Source of the DNA: a virus
Length of the DNA: 24,946 nt
IMG/VR virus record: IMGVR_UViG_3300032278_000112
Span: 1-24,946 of that record
Direction: 5' to 3' (one strand)
Below are positions 12,916 to 19,816 of this stretch, one piece after another. Numbering within the stretch: position 1 is the first letter of the stretch; every line of letters starts with the position of its first letter. Under the pieces are notes generated by a model. That model was given only the letters and a program-made list of their open reading frames with translations. It searched no databases and was not told where the DNA came from. Position numbers and translations under genes: made by a program.

Positions 12916-13170
12916 TTATATTGTAAGGTCAACTTTCTTTTTCATGTATGGGGGTCCGGACTTTATTTCACTACTCTTAGTCCACACGGAAGGCGATTGT
13001 CGTTCTGGATCATATTCAACTTTCTGAATAACCACTTGATCAGTCATTAACTTTTCTGTTCTCTTAGCTTTCCAGTCAATGAAAACTCTTTGTATAAACT
13101 TACGCCTATCTTCTTTATTTAGGTCTGTCTTTTTATAAATCTGTGTGACAGGTTTGACTTTTTCTATCAT
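12916..13170 (-). CDS. 84-residue basic hypothetical protein
   Basis: AGAGGAGTTAATT is a strong SD before the ATG. The product starts MIEKVKPVTQIYKKTDLNKE. It has a basic helical first half (DRRKFIQRVFIDWKAKRTEKLM) and a probably disordered second half ending YMKKKVDLTI. No known domain. Charge suggests nucleic-acid or ribosome contact but this is unproven. It is tightly packed between the coiled-coil gene and the 2OG oxygenase. Confidence 0.7.
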   Translation of the reverse strand: MIEKVKPVTQIYKKTDLNKEDRRKFIQRVFIDWKAKRTEKLMTDQVVIQKVEYDPERQSPSVWTKSSEIKSGPPYMKKKVDLTI

Positions 13171-13172
13171 AA

Positions 13173-13325
13173 TTAACTCCTCTGTTGTTCTAATTCTTTC
13201 ACACGATGTTGTAAGGTAGAAATAGTAGTATGAATATGTCCCATTTCAGTTGGCTCAAGTATTGATTTCAAATGTTCTATTTCAGCCTTGAGTACTGCAA
13301 TATATGTTTTTACTGCTTTGTCCAT
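13173..13325 (-). CDS. 50-residue coiled-coil protein
   Basis: AAAGGAGATTATTAAA gives an excellent SD before ATG 13325. The product starts MDKAVKTYIAVLKAEIEHLK and contains two heptad-like helices (about 4-24 and 34-49, ISTLQHRVKELEQQRS), consistent with a small coiled-coil oligomer. It begins 2 nt after the HIT gene stop. Function unknown. Confidence 0.7.
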   Translation of the reverse strand: MDKAVKTYIAVLKAEIEHLKSILEPTEMGHIHTTISTLQHRVKELEQQRS

Positions 13326-13326
13326 T

Positions 13327-13719
13327 TTAATAATCTCCTTTAGATGGAATTACATTTCTGACTCCTCCTCTTGGATTTGGATTATCTCCTTTTCTTCGTG
13401 GAATCATATGTACATGTGGCCACATTATTGATTGTCCCGCTTCAACTCCATTATTAATACCCACATTAAATGATTCCCATTTATAATTCATTATACCTTT
13501 CACTCCCCATTCCCAAGCGTATTCAAAACAGATTGTAATATCGGTTCTTTTGAGTTTTTTCTTAGGAACAAACAATAGATGTCCTTCAGTAACAGGATAT
13601 CCATCTTTATATACTATTACATTTTCATCTTCGAATACTATATGTTCATCGGGCCAAGGAGCATCTTTGTAAGAATCTAAATGTGGATTATTCTCCAACA
13701 TCGATGTGGTGTTTTTCAT
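13327..13719 (-). CDS. HIT-family nucleotide hydrolase/transferase-like protein
   Basis: A 130-residue histidine-triad protein. The fold signature is present: IVFEDENVIVYKDGYPVTEGHLLFVPK (27-53), then GINNGVEAGQSIMWPHVHMIPRR (88-109). In the canonical HxHxH triad the middle His is the nucleophile. Here the motif reads WPHVHM, so His102 and His104 are kept but the first His is Trp100. HIT proteins act on dinucleoside polyphosphates or nucleotidyl adducts. The activity of this one is unproven but plausible. The first ATG (13719) overlaps the preceding gene by 32 nt. A second ATG at 13701 is an alternative start, and neither has a clear SD. Confidence 0.82.
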   Translation of the reverse strand: MKNTTSMLENNPHLDSYKDAPWPDEHIVFEDENVIVYKDGYPVTEGHLLFVPKKKLKRTDITICFEYAWEWGVKGIMNYKWESFNVGINNGVEAGQSIMWPHVHMIPRRKGDNPNPRGGVRNVIPSKGDY

Positions 13720-13867
13720 GCTTTTCTTTATCTAATTGTTTCAACTCTCTCATTGGATGTCTACCTTTTATATTTCCCATCCATCGAATCGGTGTACAAA
13801 GTGTACATCGAGGACTACGTTTACGCCATCCTTTTCTACCACGTTTACCAACTCGTTTCTTTTTCAT
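13688..13867 (-). CDS. 59-residue very basic protein with a CxxC pair
   Basis: ATG at 13867 overlaps the stop of the upstream gene (ATGA). The product begins MKKKRVGKRGRKGWRKRSPR, followed by CTLCTPIRWMGNIKGRHPM and a His-rich tail (KHEKHHIDVGE). One CxxC plus downstream histidines could form a zinc site. The N-terminus resembles ribosomal- or RNA-binding basic tails. It overlaps the first codons of the HIT gene. RNA binding is inferred from composition only. Confidence 0.65.
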   Translation of the reverse strand: MKKKRVGKRGRKGWRKRSPRCTLCTPIRWMGNIKGRHPMRELKQLDKEKHEKHHIDVGE

Positions 13868-14082
13868 GATGGATAAATTAATCCTTTATCTATTATCATT
13901 CCATTTAATCTGTCTCTAAGTTCTTCTAATAGGTGTACGTGATGGGTGGGGGCTCCATGTTTCAACTTGTTTCTTAAAAGTAGATCCATGTCCCATGCAA
14001 CAAGAGCCCAATCCATTCCTTTTGAGGCCACATCAAACTCTTCTTTATCTTCTGGTAAATTAAATTTTAGTATTGCTTCCAT
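13864..14082 (-). CDS. Conserved small phage protein (LKFNLPEDKEEF type)
   Basis: A 72-residue protein, MEAILKFNLPEDKEEFDVAS then WALVAWDMDLLLRNKLKHG and HLLEELRDRLNGMI. I recognise this pattern (short strand, NLPED, then two amphipathic helices with LRxKLKH and EElRdrL) from small proteins in many phages of different hosts. Function is not known to me. AGAGAGAAATA precedes the ATG. A consensus-like promoter lies just upstream. Confidence 0.8.
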   Translation of the reverse strand: MEAILKFNLPEDKEEFDVASKGMDWALVAWDMDLLLRNKLKHGAPTHHVHLLEELRDRLNGMIIDKGLIYPS

Positions 14083-14093
14083 TATTTCTCTCT

Positions 14094-14122
14094 ATTATAA
14101 CTGGTTTCTTCTGTATAGTCAA
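14094..14122 (-). promoter_or_regulatory. Possible sigma70 promoter with a very short leader
   Basis: Minus-strand TTGACT (14122-14117), 17 nt, TATAAT (14099-14094). It lacks the shared flanks of the four-copy family. The -10 is only 11 nt from the ATG at 14082, so a normal start site would leave a leader of about 5 nt and remove part of the SD. It may work as a near-leaderless promoter or be fortuitous. Confidence 0.45.
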
Positions 14123-14124
14123 CT

Positions 14125-14451
14125 CTATTTTAAACCTTCTGCTTTGTTTGTCCACTTATCTTTCCACTCTTCAACTTTAACAAGTCTATATCTTATCTGC
14201 TCCGCATCTTTTTGTAATTTTATGATGTCGTTCTCTGCCTTGTTAGTCACTTTCTGATTGACATCCAATATTTCAATAACTTGACTTTGTGTATATTCAA
14301 GATTTGCTATACGACTATCCATGTGTGCAAAGTACCAAACTGCCATTACGAATTGAGTTAGTAGTGCTAAAATAGCACCCACCATCCATATCCAATTTAA
14401 TACCATTTTTTCTTTCACGCCCATTGATTCTCTGTGTTCTTCTTGACTCAT
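14125..14451 (-). CDS. Single-pass membrane coiled-coil protein
   Basis: A 108-residue protein with a short charged N-terminus (MSQEEHRESMGVKEKM). One transmembrane helix follows (about 18-44, LNWIWMVGAILALLTQFVMAVWYF), then a long charged coiled coil (about 45-105, RIANLEYTQSQVIEIL...RYRLVKVEEWKDKW). This N-in helix plus helical tail is the architecture of phage i-spanins and of XhlA/BhlA-type lysis accessories. No lipoprotein partner or endolysin is adjacent, so lysis is only a suggestion. Its start overlaps the stop of the phosphoribosyltransferase gene (ATGA). Confidence 0.75.
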   Translation of the reverse strand: MSQEEHRESMGVKEKMVLNWIWMVGAILALLTQFVMAVWYFAHMDSRIANLEYTQSQVIEILDVNQKVTNKAENDIIKLQKDAEQIRYRLVKVEEWKDKWTNKAEGLK

Positions 14452-14870
14452 TTCATTCCTATCATTGTAATTAAATTATGATTTTCATCCCTATACGGCA
14501 TTGTGAATAATGCATTAACCCAATGTGGTACGGGACCTCTAGCAAATACAACCCATCCAATATAATCAGTAGGATTTCTCCATTGTCTTTTTGTTTTAAA
14601 ATCATTCATCGATTCTCCCGTAGTAAGAACATCATCGACTATACAAATTGGATCTTCTTTTTTTCCTGTGCCATGTCGATTCATTAACTTACCTAATACA
14701 TTTCCTCCTCTGGGAATTCCAATTACTTCTCTAAATGGTGGAGAAAGTTCTCGTATCATATGTGATATACAATCCCATTCATTAGGTGTAAGAGCATCCA
14801 TTTCAATCTTCCATGTCAAGTCTAATCCAGAATGAGATTTAAAGTCTATCTTTTGAAACAGATCAATCAT
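14448..14870 (-). CDS. Phosphoribosyltransferase-like protein
   Basis: I start it at ATG 14870 because AGGAAATCTATT lies directly upstream; a longer in-frame extension has no SD and overlaps the previous gene. The 140-residue product carries the PRPP-binding loop of type I phosphoribosyltransferases, ICIVDDVLTTGES (residues 75-87), preceded by VIGIPRGG (49-56), the usual PPi-loop region. Such enzymes transfer ribose-5-phosphate from PRPP to purines, pyrimidines or orotate, or act as regulators. The base specificity cannot be read. It may be short of the full hood domain. It is sandwiched between two overlapping small genes. Confidence 0.8.
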   Translation of the reverse strand: MIDLFQKIDFKSHSGLDLTWKIEMDALTPNEWDCISHMIRELSPPFREVIGIPRGGNVLGKLMNRHGTGKKEDPICIVDDVLTTGESMNDFKTKRQWRNPTDYIGWVVFARGPVPHWVNALFTMPYRDENHNLITMIGMK

Positions 14871-15048
14871 AATAGATTTCCTCTTCAGCAGAAATCCATT
14901 GCATTGTTTCTTCTTCACCTGTCCATCTAGCAGACACTACTGGATAAGTACCCCATTGTCTAAGTACTGCTTCTTCGCCTCCACGACATATCATTTTAGA
15001 TCCATCCTCTAATGTTAGTTCTACTACTTTAACTTTTTCTACTATCAT
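14863..15048 (-). CDS. 61-residue acidic hypothetical protein
   Basis: Starts MIVEKVKVVELTLEDGSKMI with its ATG overlapping the stop of the upstream gene (ATGA), so it is probably translationally coupled. The fold looks beta-rich (VVELTLEDGSKMICRGGEEAV, VVSARWTGEEETMQW) and ends in an acidic tail, SAEEEIYYD. No family recognised. Its 3' end overlaps the start of the phosphoribosyltransferase by 8 nt. Confidence 0.7.
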   Translation of the reverse strand: MIVEKVKVVELTLEDGSKMICRGGEEAVLRQWGTYPVVSARWTGEEETMQWISAEEEIYYD

Positions 15049-15317
15049 AATTCAATTTCCCGTCCATGTTCTCTAACAGCACCTTTTAACATCACTATAG
15101 TATCCTTTCTCTGATGCTCAGGTAATTTTGATATCATCTCTTTACATTTATCTACATCTCCATTTAATGCATGTCTCTGTAGAACTTGTAAGGTTTCGTG
15201 TTGTTGTAAATGTTCTGGATGTTTCTCTTGCCCGTCTGGATGGGGCATGAGAATATGACCTAGTTCTTTATCTGCTTGTCTCTTCTCTGTGGCATTTTCA
15301 AAGTTGTATTTATGCAT
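15045..15317 (-). CDS. 90-residue His-rich helical hypothetical protein
   Basis: The ATG overlaps the end of the upstream small gene (8-nt overlap; AGGAGGACC SD nearby). The product starts MHKYNFENATEKRQADKELG. It is rich in His, Gln and charged residues (MPHPDGQEKHPEHLQQHETL), then has helical segments VLQRHALNGDVDKCKEMISK and RKDTIVMLKGAVREHG. Possible metal binding from the many histidines is not a real motif. No family recognised. Confidence 0.7.
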   Translation of the reverse strand: MHKYNFENATEKRQADKELGHILMPHPDGQEKHPEHLQQHETLQVLQRHALNGDVDKCKEMISKLPEHQRKDTIVMLKGAVREHGREIEL

Positions 15318-15471
15318 TGTGGTCCTCCTCTAACATTTCTTTAGCCATTTTCTTTCTCTTTTCATACCTTTCCATCCACTCAATATTTTGTTGAGCATTC
15401 TTGTTCTGCATAGCCTTTTCAAGTCTTTTACGTTGAGCATCGAAATATTCTCCAAAAGATGTTGTTGTCAT
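15310..15471 (-). CDS. 53-residue charged helical protein
   Basis: ATG at 15471 with GAAAGAAAC upstream (weak SD). The product starts MTTTSFGEYFDAQRKRLEKA and is one long charged helix (about 9-50, AQQNIEWMERYEKRKKMAKE), ending LEEDHNA. Its 3' end overlaps the next gene by 8 nt and carries that gene's SD (GAGGAGGACC), a typical coupled pair. Function unknown. Confidence 0.65.
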   Translation of the reverse strand: MTTTSFGEYFDAQRKRLEKAMQNKNAQQNIEWMERYEKRKKMAKEMLEEDHNA

Positions 15472-15494
15472 ATTAATATGTTTCTTTCATTCAG

Positions 15495-15989
15495 TTAGGA
15501 CAAAGTATACCAAATATTTAAAGTATATCTATTCAAACTTTCTATTGGCGTAACTCCATGATAGTGTTTTTTACCATCAAAACACAATACTCTACCAGTC
15601 TTTGGGGTACATGTCATTATTTGATTTGTATCTTCAAACACTAAAGTTTTTCCTCCTTGAAAATTTTGATTTAAATATGTTATTGATGTATAGTTAGTTT
15701 CTATTCTTGTTTTATCAATATGAAAATTTTGTTTAGAATCTTCAGGCCAAAGCGATAAAGTCGCCGATTCCATTAAATATTTTTTATTTGTTATTTGATT
15801 AATTCTTTCGTTTGTTCTTTTACATATTTCATGACAAAATTCTTTATCAGATAAATCCATTTCAATCTCATATAAATGTAAAACATGAATATCTCTATGT
15901 TTTTTTGATTTAATAGACCAATCACCAAATAATCTAATTAAATTTTGACATTCGGATTCTTTAAGAAAATTGTCTTCTATCCCTATCAT
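15495..15989 (-). CDS. Prolyl-4-hydroxylase-like 2OG-Fe(II) oxygenase
   Basis: A 164-residue protein spanning a whole minimal P4H-type double-stranded beta-helix. NFHIDKTR gives His90 and Asp92, SITYLNQNFQGGKTLVFED (102-120) is the usual core (YLN...GGxTxF), KTGRVLCFDGKKHYHGV gives the distal His144 (or His142), and NRYTLNIWYTL gives Arg154 for 2OG. Related phage proteins are thought to hydroxylate proteins or small molecules; the target is unknown. Its start overlaps the last base of the FkbM gene upstream (TAATG-type junction), suggesting that the oxygenase and the methyltransferases are made together. Confidence 0.85.
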   Translation of the reverse strand: MIGIEDNFLKESECQNLIRLFGDWSIKSKKHRDIHVLHLYEIEMDLSDKEFCHEICKRTNERINQITNKKYLMESATLSLWPEDSKQNFHIDKTRIETNYTSITYLNQNFQGGKTLVFEDTNQIMTCTPKTGRVLCFDGKKHYHGVTPIESLNRYTLNIWYTLS

Positions 15990-16765
15990 TATGTACCATA
16001 TAAATCACTCAATTTTAATTTTGTTAAAGAATGTCTGGTTGCAGATGTGGGGGAAAAAGATTCCATTAACTTATCAAAATCTGAATCAATTTTGAATAAA
16101 CTATTTTGTGAAAAACTAGAATTCTTTTCATAAAAAATTCTATAATCAATATCTAAGTTTTCCATAAAATTATAAACTTTAGAATCAGATATTTCTATGT
16201 ACATAATTGGTTTATGTTTTCTTATTGTGTTTTCAGCACCCCGTAAAACATTGAGTTCAAACCACTCAACATCTATTTTAATAAAATCAACTTTTGAAAA
16301 TTCATAACTATCTAATGTTCTGGTTTCAATTATCATTCTTGGAAAATTATACAGATTATCCCAACCAGGAGTTGGTGTTTTATCTAGCTGTACAATTGAT
16401 GCCATTCCACTATTGGTTGTCTTGGGTACTTGAATTGTAGCAGTTCCATTTTCATCACCAAGTGCTACTGTATTTAATGTACAAAAGTTTTCCCATTCAA
16501 TATGTTCATTAGTGAAATTTGTCACATTCTGTTTCCAACATTCAATATGTTTTGGAACAGGTTCAAATGCATATACTCTTTTAAATTTTTCTGCCAATCT
16601 CATAGACCATATACCTACATGGGCGCCAACATCAAGTGCTACATCCCATTTAGTTATATGATGATTCATTATATCATCGAATTCATTCTTCTCATAATCT
16701 ACTCCCCACTCGTCCCAATAATCATCATCAGGAATCCATATCTTCTTGTCATCAGTAAGATGCAT
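15989..16765 (-). CDS. FkbM-family SAM methyltransferase, downstream copy
   Basis: I start it at ATG 16765 (MHLTDDKKIWIPDDDYWDEW), because the copy upstream begins with the same MHLT sequence; the result is 258 residues. Motif I is ALDVGAHVGIWS (43-54), FEPVPKHIECWKQN follows, and the FkbM signature KIDVE is present. The residue after DVE is Trp (DVEWFE) where the family and both paralogs have Gly. FkbM enzymes O-methylate sugars or polyketide-like hydroxyls. Compared with the upstream paralog it keeps a longer C-terminus (about 38 residues, ending LSDLYGT). No SD: the start lies within the end of the upstream copy and overlaps it by 14 nt. Confidence 0.85.
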   Translation of the reverse strand: MHLTDDKKIWIPDDDYWDEWGVDYEKNEFDDIMNHHITKWDVALDVGAHVGIWSMRLAEKFKRVYAFEPVPKHIECWKQNVTNFTNEHIEWENFCTLNTVALGDENGTATIQVPKTTNSGMASIVQLDKTPTPGWDNLYNFPRMIIETRTLDSYEFSKVDFIKIDVEWFELNVLRGAENTIRKHKPIMYIEISDSKVYNFMENLDIDYRIFYEKNSSFSQNSLFKIDSDFDKLMESFSPTSATRHSLTKLKLSDLYGT

Positions 16766-17390
16766 TATCAATTTTAAATAAACTATTATTCCATTGATCA
16801 ATTATTGAGTTTCTTAATCTTTTATAACCTATATCCAAATTTTCTATAAAATCATAAACTACAAGATCAGATATCTCTATAAACATAACGGGTTTATGTT
16901 TTCTTATTGTATTTTCAGCACCCCGTAAAACATTAATTTCAAAGCCCTCAACATCTATCTTTATAAAATCTACTTGATCAAATTCATAACTATCTAATGT
17001 TCTGGTTTCAATTTCTATGGTTTGAGTATCAGGAGTTGGCCATACAAGTGAAGCCATTCCACTATTCATTATGGGAACGTACATTTCATTAATTACATTT
17101 TCATCACCAAGTGCTACTGTATTTAAGAAGTGGGTAAAATCGCATTGTGACATATTCTGTTTCCAACATTCAATATGTTTCGGAACAGGTTCAAATGCAT
17201 ATATATTTTTAAATTTTTCTACTAAGTTTCTAGACCATATACCCACATGGGCACCAACATCAAGTGCTACATCCCATTTAGTTATATGGTTCATTGTCTC
17301 ATCAAATTCATCCTTCTCATAATTTGCTGACCATTCATGCCAATGATCACCATCTGGAATACATATCTTATTGTCAGTAGTAAGATGCAT
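16752..17390 (-). CDS. FkbM-family SAM methyltransferase, upstream copy, truncated by duplication
   Basis: A 212-residue close paralog of the downstream gene. The opening MHLT, ALDVGAHVGIWS, FEPVPKHIECWKQN, LNTVALGDEN and RTLDSYEF...VDFIKIDVEGFE are shared, with DNA identity obvious by eye over several stretches of about 40 nt. It ends NSLFKIDNASY. The shared SLFKID is followed by three residues and a stop supplied by the first bases of the next copy. So its original C-terminal 30-40 residues were lost at the duplication junction. The methyltransferase core looks intact. The start ATG shares a base with the ClpP-like gene stop (TAATG) and has no SD, so coupling is likely. Confidence 0.85.
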   Translation of the reverse strand: MHLTTDNKICIPDGDHWHEWSANYEKDEFDETMNHITKWDVALDVGAHVGIWSRNLVEKFKNIYAFEPVPKHIECWKQNMSQCDFTHFLNTVALGDENVINEMYVPIMNSGMASLVWPTPDTQTIEIETRTLDSYEFDQVDFIKIDVEGFEINVLRGAENTIRKHKPVMFIEISDLVVYDFIENLDIGYKRLRNSIIDQWNNSLFKIDNASY

Positions 17391-17980
17391 TAATATGTTT
17401 CTTTAATTGAATCACATAGTCCCAATTTCTTTGCTTCTTTAGCAGAGAGCCAAACATCATGTGGAGGTAAAAGATAGTTTCGAATATCTTTCTCAGATAG
17501 TCCAGTACATTTTTTATAATGAGCAATCATTCTTTCTGTAGTCAAATCATACTCTTTTACCACAGCAAATAACTCATGTTCTTTTCCATAATTTCCCCAT
17601 GAATATTGATGAGAAAGAATAGAAGTATTAGGAGTAAGTATTCTCTTTCCTTTTTCTCCAGAGATAAACATCAACAATCCACAAGATGCAATCATTCCCA
17701 TACCTATTGTACGAATAGGAATCTTTGATCCTTTCATAACATCTACTAATGCAAAGCAAGCATTGAGATCACCTCCAGGACTACAGATAGCAAGAGTTAA
17801 TTCTTTATGTTTCTTTTCTTTATTAAAGTTTTCTGCAATGATCCAATCTATCAAGGGCTTTATTGTTTCTTGTGTAACATCAGCCATGAAAGTTTTGAAT
17901 CCTCTCATACCTAATTCAGACTCTGGATCTCCTGCGCCTTGTTCTTTTTGTGCTTTATGTTCTTCTTCGTTATTCATCAT
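17390..17980 (-). CDS. ClpP-like serine protease
   Basis: A ClpP/crotonase-fold protein of 196 residues from the ATG at 17980; a TTG at 18007 could extend it by 9 residues. The ClpP triad is readable. Ser99 is in GMGMIASCG (the AASMG motif of bacterial ClpP), His124 in ILSHQYSWG, and Asp175 in HDVWLSAKEA, matching the DRFLSAxEA segment. ICSPGGDLNACFA (65-77) is the oxyanion segment. ClpP paralogs are known in cyanophages and other large phages. Roles include working with host ClpX/ClpA or as prohead-type proteases. No Clp ATPase or scaffold gene is adjacent. The N-terminus is polar and differs from ClpP's usual axial loop. It overlaps the membrane-protein gene upstream by 11 nt. Confidence 0.88.
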   Translation of the reverse strand: MMNNEEEHKAQKEQGAGDPESELGMRGFKTFMADVTQETIKPLIDWIIAENFNKEKKHKELTLAICSPGGDLNACFALVDVMKGSKIPIRTIGMGMIASCGLLMFISGEKGKRILTPNTSILSHQYSWGNYGKEHELFAVVKEYDLTTERMIAHYKKCTGLSEKDIRNYLLPPHDVWLSAKEAKKLGLCDSIKETY

Positions 17981-18191
17981 TGGGTTTTGTGCCGTAATTA
18001 TGTTCAAATTCTTTTTCTATTTTATCTATTATTTCTATTGGTAGAAACGGTAAAAAATTCGGAATAAAACTATGAATTATTCCAATTACGAAAACGCTTA
18101 ACGCTAAAAAACTTAAATATATTCCAAGAGTTAAATGTTTAAAGTAACTTAATTGAGTATGTTCTAAATGATGACTCTCCCACCATTTCAT
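17970..18191 (-). CDS. Small membrane protein, DUF6356-like
   Basis: Start chosen at ATG 18191 because AAAGGAGATTTT lies just upstream. The 73-residue product begins MKWWESHHLEHTQLSYFKHL. It has one strong transmembrane helix (about 20-45, LTLGIYLSFLALSVFVIGIIHSF) and a short amphipathic C-terminus. The WxxSHHxEHxxxSYFxHL opening plus the IHSFIPxFLPF segment resembles DUF6356 membrane proteins, whose function is not established. That assignment is from memory of the pattern and needs a profile search. Confidence 0.7.
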   Translation of the reverse strand: MKWWESHHLEHTQLSYFKHLTLGIYLSFLALSVFVIGIIHSFIPNFLPFLPIEIIDKIEKEFEHNYGTKPNDE

Positions 18192-18202
18192 AAAATCTCC
18201 TT

Positions 18203-18541
18203 TCAAGAAGCAAAAACTTTCGATTTTGATTCATCGATTCCACCATGTTTTTCAATCACTTGATCAATAACAGAACATGGCACATAACCATAAACAGTAT
18301 CACAGAGATTGTCTTGATCTTCTGCATACGTAGTGAGCAACTTTTCTTCTTCTGAAGGAAAGCCCACTTCTGCATCTTCATATTCATCTGCTACATCTTT
18401 TGGAGTACTGTACAAACTTTGTCCAGCTTGAACAGACATTTTAAATCCATCTTTACAAACTATATGAGGAATAAATGATCTTGTAAAGCCCGGTAGTTTA
18501 CTTAATTTTCTATATTTTTTTATAAATTCATTAATATTCAT
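18203..18541 (-). CDS. Conserved phage protein (VCKDGFKMSVQAG...VYGYVP...HGG type)
   Basis: A 112-residue soluble protein. The order VCKDGFKMSVQAGQSLYSTP (28-47), YEDAEVGFPSEEE, YAEDQDN, TVYGYVPCSVIDQVIEKHGG (82-101) is a signature I recognise from conserved hypothetical proteins in very many phages, usually 90-130 residues. No function is known. Its ATG overlaps the stop of the FkbM gene upstream (ATGA). The proteins here are probably made in a coupled series. Confidence 0.88.
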   Translation of the reverse strand: MNINEFIKKYRKLSKLPGFTRSFIPHIVCKDGFKMSVQAGQSLYSTPKDVADEYEDAEVGFPSEEEKLLTTYAEDQDNLCDTVYGYVPCSVIDQVIEKHGGIDESKSKVFAS

Positions 18542-19206
18542 TTTATATATCTCGCAATATGATTATGTTCATCAATACTATGGATTATTTTAATAAGCTC
18601 TTCGTATTTTTTTCTATTAATATCATTATGTATTTCAATATGAATCAAAGGATCATGTTTCGCATATTTTTCACACGCTTTAAGAACATTATATTCTGCA
18701 CCCTCAACATCTATCTTAATAAAATCAACTGAACCTTTTACTTTAGGGGGAGATACTGTAACAGTTATCTCTTTATACTTTTCTTCTGAATTAAAAAATT
18801 CAGTCTTAGGAATTTTGTATGAACCAATACTTCCATCTGCAATTTTAGTGAGATAAGTAAACTCTAACATTTCTGTAGAAACATCTATTCCATAAGGATA
18901 TAATCTAATATTATTATACTTGAGTGTATTGTATGCTAATACGGGAAACAAATCATGATTACATTCAAATGCATGTATAGTAGAAAAGTAAGGTGACATT
19001 TGAATACTCCAATAACCAATATGGGCTCCTATATCAAGCATCACAAGATTCTTCTTATCTTTAAAATGTTCTATAACATATTCTAAGGAATCTTGTTCAT
19101 ATGTTTTATCAGGATTATCTTTCCATTCCCAATGGCATTCGAATTTATGTTTCACTTTTACGTAATTAGGTTGAAAGTTAGGTACAATTCTTTTACCTCT
19201 TTTCAT
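18538..19206 (-). CDS. FkbM-family SAM methyltransferase, third and divergent copy
   Basis: A 222-residue protein with motif I MLDIGAHIGYWS (56-67), HAFECNHD, and the FkbM core DFIKIDVEGAEYNVLKACE (162-180). It is clearly related to the other two FkbM genes but diverged, with a different N-terminus (KRIVPNFQPNYVKVKHKFEC). It keeps the canonical DVEGAE. The likely role is O-methylation of a sugar or small-molecule hydroxyl. Having three FkbM genes in about 3.3 kb suggests decoration of one complex glycan or metabolite at several positions. It is coupled to the downstream phage gene by an ATGA overlap. Confidence 0.85.
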   Translation of the reverse strand: MKRGKRIVPNFQPNYVKVKHKFECHWEWKDNPDKTYEQDSLEYVIEHFKDKKNLVMLDIGAHIGYWSIQMSPYFSTIHAFECNHDLFPVLAYNTLKYNNIRLYPYGIDVSTEMLEFTYLTKIADGSIGSYKIPKTEFFNSEEKYKEITVTVSPPKVKGSVDFIKIDVEGAEYNVLKACEKYAKHDPLIHIEIHNDINRKKYEELIKIIHSIDEHNHIARYIK

Positions 19207-19207
19207 T

Positions 19208-19462
19208 TTAAATATACCATTTCATAGTATCTGGAATTGTTTCTGGAATTCCTAATTCTTCACGAATTTCTTTATCATCATTCTCCGCAAATGTTTCTAT
19301 TTTATTTTCAATCAATCTCATTGCATGTATTAATGCAAGTTGAGATCCTGTTGTACCACCACAGGAACATGCTTCTAGTGTTCTTGTTCCTTCATTGTAT
19401 TGATCATTAATATGATTCAATTCAGAAAGTATATCATATAATTCTTTTTTACACGAATCCAT
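19208..19462 (-). CDS. 84-residue helical hypothetical protein with a CSCGG segment
   Basis: Start at ATG 19462 (MDSCKKELYDILSELNHIND); a TTG one codon earlier is less likely. AGAGATC lies 6-12 nt upstream. The protein is helical with a central EACSCGGTTGSQLALIHAMR. The CxCGG could bind a metal or be a redox site, but with three cysteines in all this is uncertain. It ends IPDTMKWYI, 1 nt before the FkbM start. No family recognised. Confidence 0.7.
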   Translation of the reverse strand: MDSCKKELYDILSELNHINDQYNEGTRTLEACSCGGTTGSQLALIHAMRLIENKIETFAENDDKEIREELGIPETIPDTMKWYI

Positions 19463-19471
19463 CAATGATCT

Positions 19472-19816
19472 CTAGTTTTTATTAGAATAAGCATCTTTAT
19501 TGGCGTAAGGACCTCCCAGGCGTTGATTGAGTTGTTCATCTATACTTTTTATTGTTTTTCTTAATATACGTTGTGTGGTCTGTATGCCCATATATTCTCC
19601 TTCAGAAAAAATTTTCTTGTATTTTAAATCATCTTCTGTTCTTTTTATTATTTCTTTTTTTTCATACAAGAGATTATCATATTGTTCTATTACATCTTGT
19701 AACTCTTCTTGTATGGATCGATAAAAATAACTTTCTATCTTTTCTTGATCTTGTATTACTTTTTCTAATATACCATTTGATGTTCCAGAAGTACCACCAG
19801 TATTATAAATTGTCAT
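19472..19816 (-). CDS. 114-residue coiled-coil protein with Gly/Ser N-terminus
   Basis: Starts MTIYNTGGTSGTSNGILEKV with GAGAAGTAGAC upstream. After the flexible N-terminus it is predicted to be a long charged helix or helical hairpin (about 16-92, EKIESYFYRSIQEELQDVIE, then YDNLLYEKKEIIKRTEDDLK). It ends with GGPYANKDAYSNKN. A structural or adaptor role fits but nothing specific is recognised. The start overlaps the lipoprotein gene by 14 nt. Confidence 0.7.
   Translation of the reverse strand: MTIYNTGGTSGTSNGILEKVIQDQEKIESYFYRSIQEELQDVIEQYDNLLYEKKEIIKRTEDDLKYKKIFSEGEYMGIQTTQRILRKTIKSIDEQLNQRLGGPYANKDAYSNKN

Noticed and set aside
13681-13919. Plus-strand frames over the HIT and CxxC genes.
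   Set aside because: They are antisense to two well-supported coupled genes and have hydrophobic shadow-type composition and no SD.
14871-14918. N-terminal extension of the phosphoribosyltransferase.
   Set aside because: It has no SD and would overlap the preceding gene more deeply, whereas the ATG at 14870 has a strong SD.
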